Assembly: GCA_016776605.1 (NCBI GenBank)
Contig: JADHTB010000006.1
Coordinates: 1-64,000, forward strand
From: Alphaproteobacteria bacterium
GTDB lineage: Bacteria > Pseudomonadota > Alphaproteobacteria > GCA-2731375
Direction of reading: 5' to 3'
Length of the DNA: 64,000 nucleotides
The notes under the pieces were generated by a model. That model ran no database searches, was not told the origin of the DNA, and saw only the letters and a list, made by a program, of their open reading frames with translations. How positions within the stretch are numbered: position 1 is the stretch's first letter; every line of letters begins with the position of its first letter. The position numbers and the translations under genes are program-made. This document shows, in pieces, positions 25,693 to 34,082 of this stretch.

Positions 25693-26768
25693 CGTGACAG
25701 CCCCCCCGACATGGTAGGCACATCCAGCGGGACAAAGCCGTAATGGTGCAGCCAGCGCAGGTCACAATCAAAAAACGCCCGTAAATCCGGGATGCCGTAT
25801 TTCAGCATGGCGATACGGTCGATCCCCATGCCCCAGGCAAAGCCCTGCCATTCCGTCGGGTCGACGCCGCAGGCTTCCAGAACCCGTGGGTTCACCATGC
25901 CGCAGCCCAAAATTTCCAGCCAATCGTCGCCTTCGCCAATGCGCAGGGTGCCGCCCTCGTAAGAGCAGCCGATGTCCACCTCCGCCGAAGGTTCCGTGAA
26001 GGGGAAATAGCTGGGGCGAAACCGCATGCGCACGTTGTCGACTTCGAAAAACGCCTCGCAGAAGGCTTCCAGCGTGCCCTTCAAATGGCCCATGTGGATA
26101 TCCTTGCCGATCACCAGGCCTTCGATCTGATGGAACATGGGCGTGTGGGTCTGATCGGAATCGGAGCGGTAGGTGCGGCCCGGCACCACGATGCGGTGCG
26201 GCGGCGGGGTATCCTGCATGGTGCGGATTTGCACCGGCGAGGTATGGGTGCGCAGCACCATGGGCATGCCGTCATCACGTTGCGGCAGATAAAAGGTGTC
26301 CTGCATTTGCCGGGCGGGATGTTCGGGCGGGATGTTCAGGGCGGTGAAATTGTGAAAATCGTCTTCGATATCCGGCCCTTCGGCGATGGTGAAACCCATA
26401 TCGGCAAAGATGGCGGCAATTTCATCCATCACCTGGCTGACCGGATGGATGCGGCCCTGGGCCTGATGCCGGATCGGCAAGGTAACATCGATGCCTTCGC
26501 TGGCCAGGCGTGCTTCCAAATCCGCTTCATGCAGGCCCAGGCGCCGGGCCTCTATCGCCTCGGCCACCTGATCCTTGACCTGGTTCAACGAGGCGCCGGC
26601 TTCGCGCCGTTCCTCGGGCGCCAGTTGGCCCAGGCCTTTCATCTGGGCCGTGATCCGGCCTTTCTTGCCCAATGTGGCGACCCTTGTCGCCTCCAGGGCG
26701 GCAAGGTCGGCGGCGGCGGCTACTTCAGCCAAAAGTTCGTCCCGCAGGGTGTCAATATCGGTTGTCAT
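25689..26768 (-). CDS. pheS: Phenylalanyl-tRNA synthetase alpha subunit
   Basis: 359 residues from the ATG at 26768 (a TTG six codons upstream is less likely). An N-terminal coiled coil is followed by the class II catalytic domain: motif 2 region [19 protein letters not shown] and motif 3 [20 protein letters not shown]. It provides the active site for Phe-AMP formation. It lies 140 bases downstream of rplT, with a strong GC hairpin in between that could act as an attenuator. Confidence 0.97.
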   Translation of the reverse strand: MTTDIDTLRDELLAEVAAAADLAALEATRVATLGKKGRITAQMKGLGQLAPEERREAGASLNQVKDQVAEAIEARRLGLHEADLEARLASEGIDVTLPIRHQAQGRIHPVSQVMDEIAAIFADMGFTIAEGPDIEDDFHNFTALNIPPEHPARQMQDTFYLPQRDDGMPMVLRTHTSPVQIRTMQDTPPPHRIVVPGRTYRSDSDQTHTPMFHQIEGLVIGKDIHMGHLKGTLEAFCEAFFEVDNVRMRFRPSYFPFTEPSAEVDIGCSYEGGTLRIGEGDDWLEILGCGMVNPRVLEACGVDPTEWQGFAWGMGIDRIAMLKYGIPDLRAFFDCDLRWLHHYGFVPLDVPTMSGGLSR

Positions 26769-26821
26769 TGTTTCGCTTTCACGCAATCAAACCGCGGCTA
26801 CAGGCATCAGCCAACGGAAAT

Positions 26822-26848
26822 AGGGGGCCGTCCTTGGACAGGCCCCCT
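26822..26848 (-). terminator. GC-rich hairpin between rplT and pheS
   Basis: GGGGGCC (26823-26829) pairs with GGCCCCC (26841-26847), with additional TCC/GGA pairing inside. On the minus strand it is followed by a weak TATTTCC tract. It could be a terminator/attenuator ahead of pheST; E. coli pheST is attenuator-controlled, but no Phe-rich leader peptide was recognised here. Confidence 0.5.
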
Positions 26849-26908
26849 GTTTCGTCATTTCGTATCTATGTCGGGGCCCGATCTTCAGATCGAAGGCCCG
26901 GTCTTGGC

Positions 26909-27265
26909 TTAAGCCAACGCGGCCTGTGCCTGAACGACCAGGGCCTTGAACGCCTCAGGCTCGCGAACCGCAAGATCGGCCAGTACTTTCCGGTCAACCT
27001 CGATACCCGCCTGCTTGAGGCCACTCATAAATCGGGCGTAATTGACACCGTGTTCCCGGCTGGCCGCGTTGATCCGTTGGATCCACAGGGCGCGGAAATT
27101 ACGCTTGCGTACGCGCCGGTCACGGTAGGCATATTGCCCCGCTTTTTCGACCGCCTGCATAGCAATGCGAATGGTGTTTTTGCGCCGGCCCTGATAGCCG
27201 GTCGCCTGAGCCAGTACTTTTTTGTGTTTGGCGTGAGAAGTCACGCCGCGTTTTACGCGCGCCAT
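26909..27265 (-). CDS. rplT: 50S ribosomal protein L20
   Basis: 118 residues, standard length, starting [18 protein letters not shown] with the basic N-terminal tail and [20 protein letters not shown], both typical of L20. It binds 23S rRNA early in 50S assembly. It follows rpmI by 19 bases. In many bacteria L20 represses its own operon by binding the mRNA; no L20-binding leader was identified here. Confidence 0.98.
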   Translation of the reverse strand: MARVKRGVTSHAKHKKVLAQATGYQGRRKNTIRIAMQAVEKAGQYAYRDRRVRKRNFRALWIQRINAASREHGVNYARFMSGLKQAGIEVDRKVLADLAVREPEAFKALVVQAQAALA

Positions 27266-27284
27266 TTTGTGCTACTCCTAGCCG

Positions 27285-27482
27285 TCAGCCGTAGGGCATG
27301 AATTTTTTGATGATCTTGGCATCCGCATCGGACAGCAAAGTCGTGCCGCGATGATCGCGGATCTGTTTATTACTGCGCTTGATCATGCCGTGCTGCTTGC
27401 CGGCGAAGGAACGGCGAACCTTGCCGGTACCGGTCAGGCTGAAGCGCTTTTTCACGCTTGATTTGGTCTTCATCTTGGGCAT
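27285..27482 (-). CDS. rpmI: 50S ribosomal protein L35
   Basis: 65 residues, standard length, beginning [20 protein letters not shown] with [11 protein letters not shown] in the middle. It is the first gene of rpmI-rplT-pheST here: infC, usually upstream, is absent and an oppositely oriented hydrolase gene starts at 27683, so the operon promoter should lie in 27483-27682. AGGAGG-like sequence (GATAGGAGGATC on the minus strand) precedes the ATG. Confidence 0.97.
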   Translation of the reverse strand: MPKMKTKSSVKKRFSLTGTGKVRRSFAGKQHGMIKRSNKQIRDHRGTTLLSDADAKIIKKFMPYG

Positions 27483-27682
27483 TTTGATCCTCCTATCGCG
27501 TTAGGATAAGTCATGAAAAACGGTGGCCGGGCATGCCCAGGCCGCAGCCCGCGCCGGCTCACCGCGAAGAAGGCCGGTTTATAGCGCCGTGTTCCAGGAC
27601 TAGCAAGTTATGTTTCAGCCTGCTTTAAGGTCTGGGCTATGATGCGATCGCCATCTACCATAACACGCTGGGGAGATAACGA

Positions 27683-28378
27683 ATGGGCCAGGAAATAGAG
27701 ATCGTTGCGACGGGGGGCGGCGCCTTTGCCGCCTATCTGGCGCTGCCGGAAAACCCGGCTGCGCCGGGCATTGTTCTGTTGCCGGAGGTTTTCAACACCA
27801 ACGATCACATCCGCGCCGTCGCCGACGGTTACGCCGCCGAAGGCTTTGTGGTTCTGGCGCCGGATGTTTACTGGCGTCAGGAGGCCGGCTGCTATCTGTC
27901 CTATACCGATGAGGGGCGCGCCAAGGCGCAGTCTCTGCGCGCGGATCTGGACACCGATCAATTCGCCGATGATCTGGCCGATACCATCGCCGTCCTGAAA
28001 GGGCGGGCCGAATGCACCGGCAAGGTGGGGGTGATGGGCTTTTGCCTGGGCGGTAAATTCACCTATCTCTCCGCCACCCGGCACAAGATCGATGCGGCGG
28101 TCAGCTATTACGGGGTTCAGATCGATCAGCACCTGGACGAAGCCGACAACCTGAATTGCCCGATCCTGATGCATTTCGCCGGCATTGACCCGCACGTCCC
28201 GGAGGACACCGTCGCCGCGATCCAGGCGCGCATGGGGGCCTGGGACAATGTCGACATTCATGTCTATCCGGGCGCCGAGCACGGTTTTAACCGACACGGC
28301 TATCCGTCCTACAGCGAGGTGGCGGCAGTCCCGGCGCGGCAACGCACCCTGGCACATTTCCGCGGCCTGTTGGGCTGA
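27683..28378 (+). CDS. Dienelactone hydrolase family protein
   Basis: A 231-residue alpha/beta hydrolase. The nucleophile elbow GFCLGG carries the Cys typical of dienelactone hydrolases; Asp in FAGIDPHVPED and His in AEHGFNRHGY complete the triad, and Glu in LPEVFNTND matches the glutamate that activates the thiol. The family opens carboxymethylenebutenolides in chloroaromatic breakdown, but many members act on other lactones or esters. GGAGA precedes the ATG. Followed by an oxidoreductase gene after 23 bases, probably as one operon. Confidence 0.9.
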   Translation: MGQEIEIVATGGGAFAAYLALPENPAAPGIVLLPEVFNTNDHIRAVADGYAAEGFVVLAPDVYWRQEAGCYLSYTDEGRAKAQSLRADLDTDQFADDLADTIAVLKGRAECTGKVGVMGFCLGGKFTYLSATRHKIDAAVSYYGVQIDQHLDEADNLNCPILMHFAGIDPHVPEDTVAAIQARMGAWDNVDIHVYPGAEHGFNRHGYPSYSEVAAVPARQRTLAHFRGLLG

Positions 28379-28401
28379 GGCAGCTATTAAGGAGAGATAT
28401 C

Positions 28402-29337
28402 GTGAAAGCAGTGGTGACGAATGCGACGGTGACGGGCTGCCTTGAACTAGGCGAAATAGCGGACCCGGTCGCTGATTCCAACGAGGCGGTGATTGCCGTG
28501 ACCGCATTCTCGCTCAATCGGGGCGAACTCCGCCGCGCCGAAGCGGCGCCGGCCGGCACGCAAATTGGCTGGGATCTGGTCGGCGTGGTCAAAACCGCCG
28601 CCCGCGACGGCAGCGGCCCCGGCGAGGGCCAGCGGGTCGTTGGGTTCTCCCGCCGGATGCAGGGCTGGGCCCAGTACGTGGCCCTGCCGACCACCAGCTT
28701 CGCCGTCATTCCCGATGGCGTTTCCGACAATGACGCCGCGACCCTGCCAGTCGCGGGCCTTACTGCGCTCTATGCGCTGGAACGCTGCGAGCGGCTGTTG
28801 GGCAGCAAGGTTCTGGTAACAGGCGCCAGCGGCGGCGTTGGGTATTTCGCCTGCCAGCTAGGGCGGCTGATGGGCGCCCAGGTGACCGCGCAACTGCGCC
28901 GGGCCGATTTCGCGGACATGGTACGGGCAACCGGCGTCGATGACGTGGTGATTTCCCCGGACGGTGCCGGCTTTGAGGGACATGGCAAGTTCCGCTCGAT
29001 TATCGACGGCGTTGGCGGCCAGGTGTTGGCCAAACTGCTGTCGCAATTGGACGAGAGCGGTCGGGCCATTCTTTATGGCGTCAGCGCCGGCCCCGAGGCC
29101 ACCTTGGCGGTGCGCGATCTGATGCTGACCGGCGATGGCCGCATCGAAGGATTTTATCTCTATCGGGAATCCGAGATCGAGTCGGCGGCAAAGGGGCTTG
29201 CCCGCCTGTTGGGCCTGTTGGCCGATGGCCGCTTGACCACCCATGTGCCGGTCACCGGCAATTGGCAGAGCATCGGCGAGACGGCGGCACGGCTGATCGG
29301 CCGCGATTTCGCCGGCAAGGCGGTGCTGACTATCTGA
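28402..29337 (+). CDS. Zinc-independent quinone oxidoreductase-like MDR dehydrogenase
   Basis: A 311-residue medium-chain dehydrogenase/reductase. It has a GroES-like N-terminal half (DPVADSNEAVIAVTAFSLNR) and a Rossmann domain with VLVTGASGGVGYFACQLG. No zinc-ligand cysteine cluster is seen, placing it with NAD(P)H quinone or enone reductases. The GTG start has AAGGAGAG six bases upstream. It probably works with the dienelactone hydrolase in front; the substrate is unknown. Confidence 0.88.
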   Translation: MKAVVTNATVTGCLELGEIADPVADSNEAVIAVTAFSLNRGELRRAEAAPAGTQIGWDLVGVVKTAARDGSGPGEGQRVVGFSRRMQGWAQYVALPTTSFAVIPDGVSDNDAATLPVAGLTALYALERCERLLGSKVLVTGASGGVGYFACQLGRLMGAQVTAQLRRADFADMVRATGVDDVVISPDGAGFEGHGKFRSIIDGVGGQVLAKLLSQLDESGRAILYGVSAGPEATLAVRDLMLTGDGRIEGFYLYRESEIESAAKGLARLLGLLADGRLTTHVPVTGNWQSIGETAARLIGRDFAGKAVLTI

Positions 29338-29346
29338 ATAACCGTC

Positions 29347-30264
29347 TTAAAGCGGGTTTCTGGCCCAGCCGTCCAAAATGGCGCGCAGCGCCGCGACGAA
29401 GGCCAGGGGCTGATCCAGCATGACGTGATGATGGGCCTGGGGTATTTCGACCACGGGGGCCTTTGGGCCCATTACCGATGACATGTAGGCTACCGTGCGG
29501 CGCGAGACGATGGCGCTTGTCTCGCCATAGATCAGCGCCGCGCGGCACTTTAATGCCTTGAGTTCCTGGCCATAGGGTTCGCCAAAGCGCCGCGATCCCA
29601 TGACCTTAAAATCGAATTTCCAGGTCCAGCCGCCATTGGTCTGCTTGATCGAGGTGCCGGCAATGAAATCAGTGATATAGGCGTTTTCGCAGGGTTGTTC
29701 CGGCATCAGGCGAAAGCGGGCCAGCGCGGTGGACAGATCGGGGTAGACCCTTGGCCCGGATCTGACCGGTGCCGCCGGCTTTGGCAGGGGCGTATCATTT
29801 GGGTCCTGCACGGGGGAATCGACGATTACCGTGCCTGACAACGTGTCACCATGTTCCGCGCCGTACTTCATGGCGATCAGGCCGCCAAAGCTGTGACCGA
29901 CAACAACCGGGTGCGGCCCCAGGCGGGCATCTTCCAGCACGGCGCCGATCTCCCGCGCCCATATTTCGGGAAGGTAGGTTTCGCGGGCGCCGCTGTCGCC
30001 CATGCCCGATAGATCGATGGCGGCAACCCGATATGCCTCGGCAAAGAACGGCGCGATAAAACGCCACCAGTTGGCGTGCGCGCCGCCGCCATGCACGAAC
30101 AGCAGGCCCGGACGGTGATCGTCCTTGGCGCCATCCTGGTCATCAAACCAGGTCAAATAATGGATGCAACAGCCGTCTACATCGACAAACCGCGAATGGG
30201 CCAGCGTATCGATGGCGCGGCGGAACCAATCCGGTTCGGTGGGTGGAGCCTCATTTGTTGTCAT
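29347..30264 (-). CDS. Alpha/beta hydrolase
   Basis: A 305-residue alpha/beta hydrolase-1 fold protein from the ATG at 30264. Oxyanion-hole motif LLFVHGGGAHANWW, nucleophile elbow VVGHSFGG, acid in the C-terminal third, and catalytic His likely in QAHHHVMLDQP. Possible activities are esterase, epoxide or meta-cleavage product hydrolase; the substrate cannot be told. It is convergent with the quinone-oxidoreductase gene, its stop lying 9 bases from that gene's stop. The in-frame N-terminal extension to 30354 covers a short tandem repeat and is rejected. Confidence 0.88.
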   Translation of the reverse strand: MTTNEAPPTEPDWFRRAIDTLAHSRFVDVDGCCIHYLTWFDDQDGAKDDHRPGLLFVHGGGAHANWWRFIAPFFAEAYRVAAIDLSGMGDSGARETYLPEIWAREIGAVLEDARLGPHPVVVGHSFGGLIAMKYGAEHGDTLSGTVIVDSPVQDPNDTPLPKPAAPVRSGPRVYPDLSTALARFRLMPEQPCENAYITDFIAGTSIKQTNGGWTWKFDFKVMGSRRFGEPYGQELKALKCRAALIYGETSAIVSRRTVAYMSSVMGPKAPVVEIPQAHHHVMLDQPLAFVAALRAILDGWARNPL

Positions 30265-30270
30265 ACTAAT

Positions 30271-30321
30271 TCTTTGGTCAAACGGTCTTTGGTCAAGCGG
30301 GTGTCTTCGGTCAAACGGGTG
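30271..30321. repeat. Short imperfect tandem repeat (3 copies, 15-18 bp)
   Basis: Three copies of TCTTTGGTCAAACGG-like units (30271, 30286, 30304) directly upstream of the alpha/beta hydrolase start. The role is unknown. Confidence 0.6.
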
Positions 30322-30442
30322 GATTGCCGCGCGCTGCCTGACGAAAATGCACAATCCCGCGCGCGCCGATCAGTTAGATGAAGGTGCGTCAATATGCTCT
30401 GGAAATCCGCCCCTGACAAGATGGCGGCCGCGGGAACCCGGT

Positions 30443-30546
30443 TAGAGCAATTTTCAGTTAATTAGAGTCGCTGTCGCGACTAAAATGATTGGTTCAATTG
30501 CTCTATTTTTAAGAGTCTGAGCGCATTTTCTTCGAATGCGCTCTAG
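30443..30546 (+). repeat. Palindromic intergenic element, copy 4 (reference full-length copy)
   Basis: 104 bp. The outer inverted repeat AGAGCAATT/AATTGCTCT encloses GTCGCTGTCGCGAC and is followed by the GAGCGCATTTTC/TTCGAATGCGCTC hairpin. The ends are TTAG and CTAG. The right-edge CTA (30543-30545) is the TAG stop of the carbonic anhydrase gene on the minus strand. Confidence 0.88.
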
Positions 30547-31184
30547 CACAGAGGCGTAAATGTCGCATCGCCTGGCCTAAAGCGCGATAAGGTCCCAAGG
30601 GATAGATCGTAATACCAGCCGTGGACAGACAGGAGGCCTTGCTGCACGCGCGTCTTGATCCAAGGAAACGTCATAAGATTATTTAGGGAATGTTCTATGG
30701 AGAACTGTTCGCAGGCCACATAACGATTTGCGCCATTTACGCCATTTACACCGTGGGTCTGCTGGCTTGCCTCCGCAGCAAGCCGGGCAGGTTCGGCAAG
30801 CGTCATCCAGCGGTCAATGAAGGATGCCATGTCAAGATCCTCCGGTCTGTCCATCAAGGCGCGGATGCCACCACATTGGGCATGACCCAACACGACAATA
30901 TCTGATACCAGAAGCTTTGTTGCGGCAAATTCCAAGGCTGCACTGGTGCCGTGGAAAAGCCCCTCTGTTTCGCAAGGAGGCACCAGGTTGGCGACGTTAC
31001 GGATGACAAATAATTCGCCGGGCTTGGCATCAAAGACGACAGACGGGTCCACGCGAGAATCACAGCAGGATAATATTGCTATGCGCGGCCACTGCCCCTC
31101 CGCCAGTGAGTTTAGGTGGTCCTTATTGCGGCGAAAATAACCCTCACGGAAACGCTGATACCCTTTGATCAGTTGCTCTGGCAT
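30543..31184 (-). CDS. Beta-class carbonic anhydrase
   Basis: 213 residues from the ATG at 31184 (GGAGAG upstream). The zinc ligands and catalytic pair are in SCCDSRVDP (CxDSR) and GHAQCGGI (HxxC); PGELFVIRNVANLVPP is also typical. It interconverts CO2 and bicarbonate, supplying bicarbonate for carboxylases such as the acyl-CoA carboxyltransferase genes later in the window. A VNGVNGAN duplication near residue 150 is an unusual small insertion. The stop codon is formed by the edge of a palindromic element. Confidence 0.93.
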   Translation of the reverse strand: MPEQLIKGYQRFREGYFRRNKDHLNSLAEGQWPRIAILSCCDSRVDPSVVFDAKPGELFVIRNVANLVPPCETEGLFHGTSAALEFAATKLLVSDIVVLGHAQCGGIRALMDRPEDLDMASFIDRWMTLAEPARLAAEASQQTHGVNGVNGANRYVACEQFSIEHSLNNLMTFPWIKTRVQQGLLSVHGWYYDLSLGTLSRFRPGDATFTPLC

Positions 31185-31255
31185 GGAGGCTCTCCAAATT
31201 GAACGTTGTCGGGATTGATTGACGGGTCTGCGAACATTCAAGGGACCTGAGGCTG

Positions 31256-31353
31256 GAGCGCATGCAAAGAAAATGTGCTCGGAAATTTAAAAATAGAGCA
31301 ATTTAACCAATCACTTAAGCTGCGAGAGCGACTCCAATTAATTGAAAATTGCT
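31256..31353 (-). repeat. Palindromic intergenic element, copy 5 (degenerate)
   Basis: Reverse orientation: GAGCGCATGCAAAGAAAATG hairpin remnant, AGAGCAATTTAACCAATCAC, CGAGAGCG inner part, and CAATTAATTGAAAATTGCT at the right end. No CTAG is retained at either end. Confidence 0.78.
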
Positions 31354-31516
31354 TGTCTTATGATTTTCTCGATCTTTCGTGTTTCAAGAGATCACCAGCA
31401 GCGCGTGGCTGCGCAGGGTGTCGGTCAAGAGCAAATTGCGCGCCTGGATATCAATCTACATAGGGTCCTCCGTTGCAATGCCGTTGTTGTTTTACCGGCG
31501 GACATGATAGTTGGAC

Positions 31517-31564
31517 TTGATAAACAAAAAAATACGAATATATAATGCAAACTATTCGTATTTT
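31517..31564 (+). promoter_or_regulatory. nhaR promoter with 12-bp operator-like inverted repeat
   Basis: TTGATA (31517-31522), an 18-bp spacer and a perfect TATAAT (31541-31546) form a strong sigma-70-type promoter. A perfect inverted repeat, AAAATACGAATA (31529-31540) and TATTCGTATTTT (31553-31564), flanks the -10 box with a 12-base spacer. This is a good candidate for an autoregulatory NhaR or other repressor site. Confidence 0.68.
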
Positions 31565-31582
31565 ACGATGTTCAGGGAGCCC

Positions 31583-32482
31583 ATGATTAACTACAAGCAT
31601 CTGCGCTATTTCTGGGCGGTCGCCAGAGAGGGCGGTATCGCCCGGGCCAGTGAACGGCTGCGCCTGACTCCGCAAACGATCAGCGGACAACTGAGTTTGC
31701 TGGAGGAGAATATTGGCGCGAAACTGTTCACCCGGACGGGGCGCAACCTGGAACTAACCGAGATCGGGCGGCTGGTATTAAGCTATGCCGATGAAATCTT
31801 CTCGCTGGGCGGTGAGCTGGAAGAGATGATGCATCAGCTACCTGATGGCGGCCTCCGGCTGTTTCGGGTTGGCGTGGTCGATGTGGTGCCTAAGTCTATC
31901 GCCCATCGTATTCTTCAGCCCGCGCTGCGGATGCCGGAGACGGTGCGCATGATCTGCCGCGAGGCGGGTCTCGATACGCTGTTGGCGGACTTGGCCGTGC
32001 ACCGCCTTGACCTGGTCCTGGCGGACCGGCCTATCCCACCCACGGTCAGCACGCGGGGCTTCAGTCACAAGCTTGGCGAGAGCGCGATCAGCTTCTTTGC
32101 CGCCGAGAAATTGAAAAAAGCACTTAGAGGTGAATTTCCCGGCTGCCTGGATGGCGCGCCGTTGTTGATTCCCAGCAGCGGCAATCAACTGCGTTCCGGC
32201 ATTGACCAGTGGCTGACTAAACACCGTATTCGCCCGCGCCGGGTTGCCGAGTTTGATGACAGTGCGTTGATGAAGGCTTTTGGACAAGAAGGTGCGGGGA
32301 TTTTCGTCGCGCCCACCGTTATCGAGGTTGAGGTGGAGCGGCAGTATCAGGTGGCGGCGATTGGCCGGGTCGATGAGGTGAAAGAGCATTTCTACGCCAT
32401 TTCCGTCGAACGCCAAGTCAAGCACCCGGTCGTCTCCGCCGTGGTGGCGGCCGCCCGCACGTCGCTGTTTGGCGACAAATAG
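31583..32482 (+). CDS. nhaR: LysR-type regulator of the Na+/H+ antiporter gene
   Basis: A 299-residue LysR regulator from the ATG at 31583 (CAGGGAG upstream). The N-terminal winged helix-turn-helix has YKHLRYFWAVAREGGIARAS and LTPQTISGQLSLLEENIGAKLF, close to E. coli NhaR (MNYNHLYYFW type). A substrate-binding-like effector domain follows. NhaR activates nhaA in response to Na+; the antiporter gene follows after 16 bases, so both are probably in one transcript from the palindrome-flanked promoter. Confidence 0.88.
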   Translation: MINYKHLRYFWAVAREGGIARASERLRLTPQTISGQLSLLEENIGAKLFTRTGRNLELTEIGRLVLSYADEIFSLGGELEEMMHQLPDGGLRLFRVGVVDVVPKSIAHRILQPALRMPETVRMICREAGLDTLLADLAVHRLDLVLADRPIPPTVSTRGFSHKLGESAISFFAAEKLKKALRGEFPGCLDGAPLLIPSSGNQLRSGIDQWLTKHRIRPRRVAEFDDSALMKAFGQEGAGIFVAPTVIEVEVERQYQVAAIGRVDEVKEHFYAISVERQVKHPVVSAVVAAARTSLFGDK

Positions 32483-32498
32483 TCTCGGAATAAATGCT

Positions 32499-33884
32499 AT
32501 GAATAACGCAGTGAATACTGATCCCAATGTGAAAGCAGACGTTTATTACGCTCCTTGGGAGAAGAGTTTCGACAAAATTCTCACGCCGTTTGAAGAGTTT
32601 ATTCACCGCCAGACCACCAGTGGCTTTCTGCTGATATGTATGACGGTTCTTGCGTTGGTGCTTGCCAACGGGCCACTGGCTGCCGCCTACCAACATCTTT
32701 TGCATACCCTGATCAGCGTCAATATTGGCGGTTGGGGGCTGGAAATGACCCTGCACCATTGGGTAAATGATGGCCTGATGACGTTGTTTTTCTTCGTTGT
32801 CGGACTGGAATTAAAACGTGAACTGCTGGTCGGCGAGCTGGCGACACCGCGTAATGCCGTCCTGCCCATCGCGGCGGCGGCCGGTGGCATGGTGGTGCCG
32901 GCGCTGATCTATTTTGCCTTTAATCCGCAGGGCGATGCGGCCGCTGGCTGGGGCATACCCATGGCGACCGATATCGCCTTCGCCATTGGCGCGCTGGCCT
33001 TGCTGGCAGGCCGGGTGCCCAAGGCATTGGTCACTTTTCTGGTGGCTCTGGCGATTGTCGACGACCTGGGCGCGGTCATGGTGATTGCAATATTCTATAC
33101 AGACACCATTGCGCTTGCTCCTCTGGCGGTTACGGGCGGGTTCTTCGCCATGCTGCTGGCCTTTAATCTGGCCGGCATCCGTAATTTCATACCCTATTTT
33201 ATTGTTGCGGTCTTTATGTGGTACGCCTTGCAGCAGTCGGGCGTTCACGCCACCTTGGCTGGAATTATTGGGGCTTTTTCGGTGCCGGCCAAGCCCAAGT
33301 ACGACCCGGCCCGTTTTAGTGCGCACGTCAAGGAGCTGATGCGCCGTTTTGATGCCAGCCACAAGCCCGACAAAAGCATCATGACCAATGTCGAGCTGCG
33401 CGCCGTGGTGCAGACCCTCGAGAACGGCGTGCACAGCGTTGAGGCCCCGTTACAGCGACTGGAACATATCTGGCATATGCCGGTGGCCTATCTGGTGATC
33501 CCGATCTTCGCCCTCGCCAATGCCGGCATCCCGCTGGATTTTGGTTCGTTGGGTGAAACCCTGACCCACCCGGTGATGCTCGGCGTGTCATTGGGTTTAA
33601 TTTTGGGCAAATTCGTCGGTATTACCGGTGTCTGCTGGCTGGTTCTGAAACTGGATGTGGCGGCGTTGCCGAAGGATACCCGATTTACCCAGATCGCCGG
33701 TGTGTCACTGCTGGCCGGGATCGGATTCACCATGTCCATATTTGTTGCCCAACTTGGTTTCGGCGGACACGAAGATCTACTGCTGACGGCTAAAACGGGC
33801 ATTCTTGCCGCCTCCCTGCTGGCGGGCGTGGCTGGTTTCATCTGGCTCTATGTGGTCAGCAAACCGGTAAAGGCTGAAGGCTAG
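32499..33884 (+). CDS. nhaA: Na+/H+ antiporter NhaA
   Basis: 461 residues with about 12 transmembrane segments. It starts at the ATG at 32499 (GGAA about nine bases upstream). The N-terminal DKILTPFEEFIHRQTTSGFLL and WVNDGLMTLFFFVVGLELKRE are typical, and the functional aspartates lie in MATDIAFAIGAL and ALAIVDDLGAVMVIA. It exchanges cytoplasmic Na+ for external protons to control pH and sodium, which suits a marine or saline habitat. Confidence 0.95.
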   Translation: MNNAVNTDPNVKADVYYAPWEKSFDKILTPFEEFIHRQTTSGFLLICMTVLALVLANGPLAAAYQHLLHTLISVNIGGWGLEMTLHHWVNDGLMTLFFFVVGLELKRELLVGELATPRNAVLPIAAAAGGMVVPALIYFAFNPQGDAAAGWGIPMATDIAFAIGALALLAGRVPKALVTFLVALAIVDDLGAVMVIAIFYTDTIALAPLAVTGGFFAMLLAFNLAGIRNFIPYFIVAVFMWYALQQSGVHATLAGIIGAFSVPAKPKYDPARFSAHVKELMRRFDASHKPDKSIMTNVELRAVVQTLENGVHSVEAPLQRLEHIWHMPVAYLVIPIFALANAGIPLDFGSLGETLTHPVMLGVSLGLILGKFVGITGVCWLVLKLDVAALPKDTRFTQIAGVSLLAGIGFTMSIFVAQLGFGGHEDLLLTAKTGILAASLLAGVAGFIWLYVVSKPVKAEG

Positions 33885-34082
33885 TTTCCAGACCTCGGAT
33901 GGCGCCGTCGATCTTTTTTCCCCGCCAATTGCTCGATTAACCGCGCAGCTTTCGCGGCGGTGGCGGCACGGCGCGAAGTACCGATCCGGCATACGTGGAT
34001 TTCTCAAAGGATCGCCGGTAATCTTGCCGCCACTATGACCAACAACAGGGTTGGGTCTCAAGGCATATAGGGAAATGGAGTC

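Larger units (their letters stand above)
31185..31582. other. 398-bp divergent intergenic region
   Basis: Between carbonic anhydrase (minus) and nhaR (plus). It contains a reverse-oriented palindromic element at 31256-31353 and the nhaR promoter with a perfect inverted repeat at 31529-31564. The segment 31360-31500 shows no recognisable feature. Confidence 0.6.
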
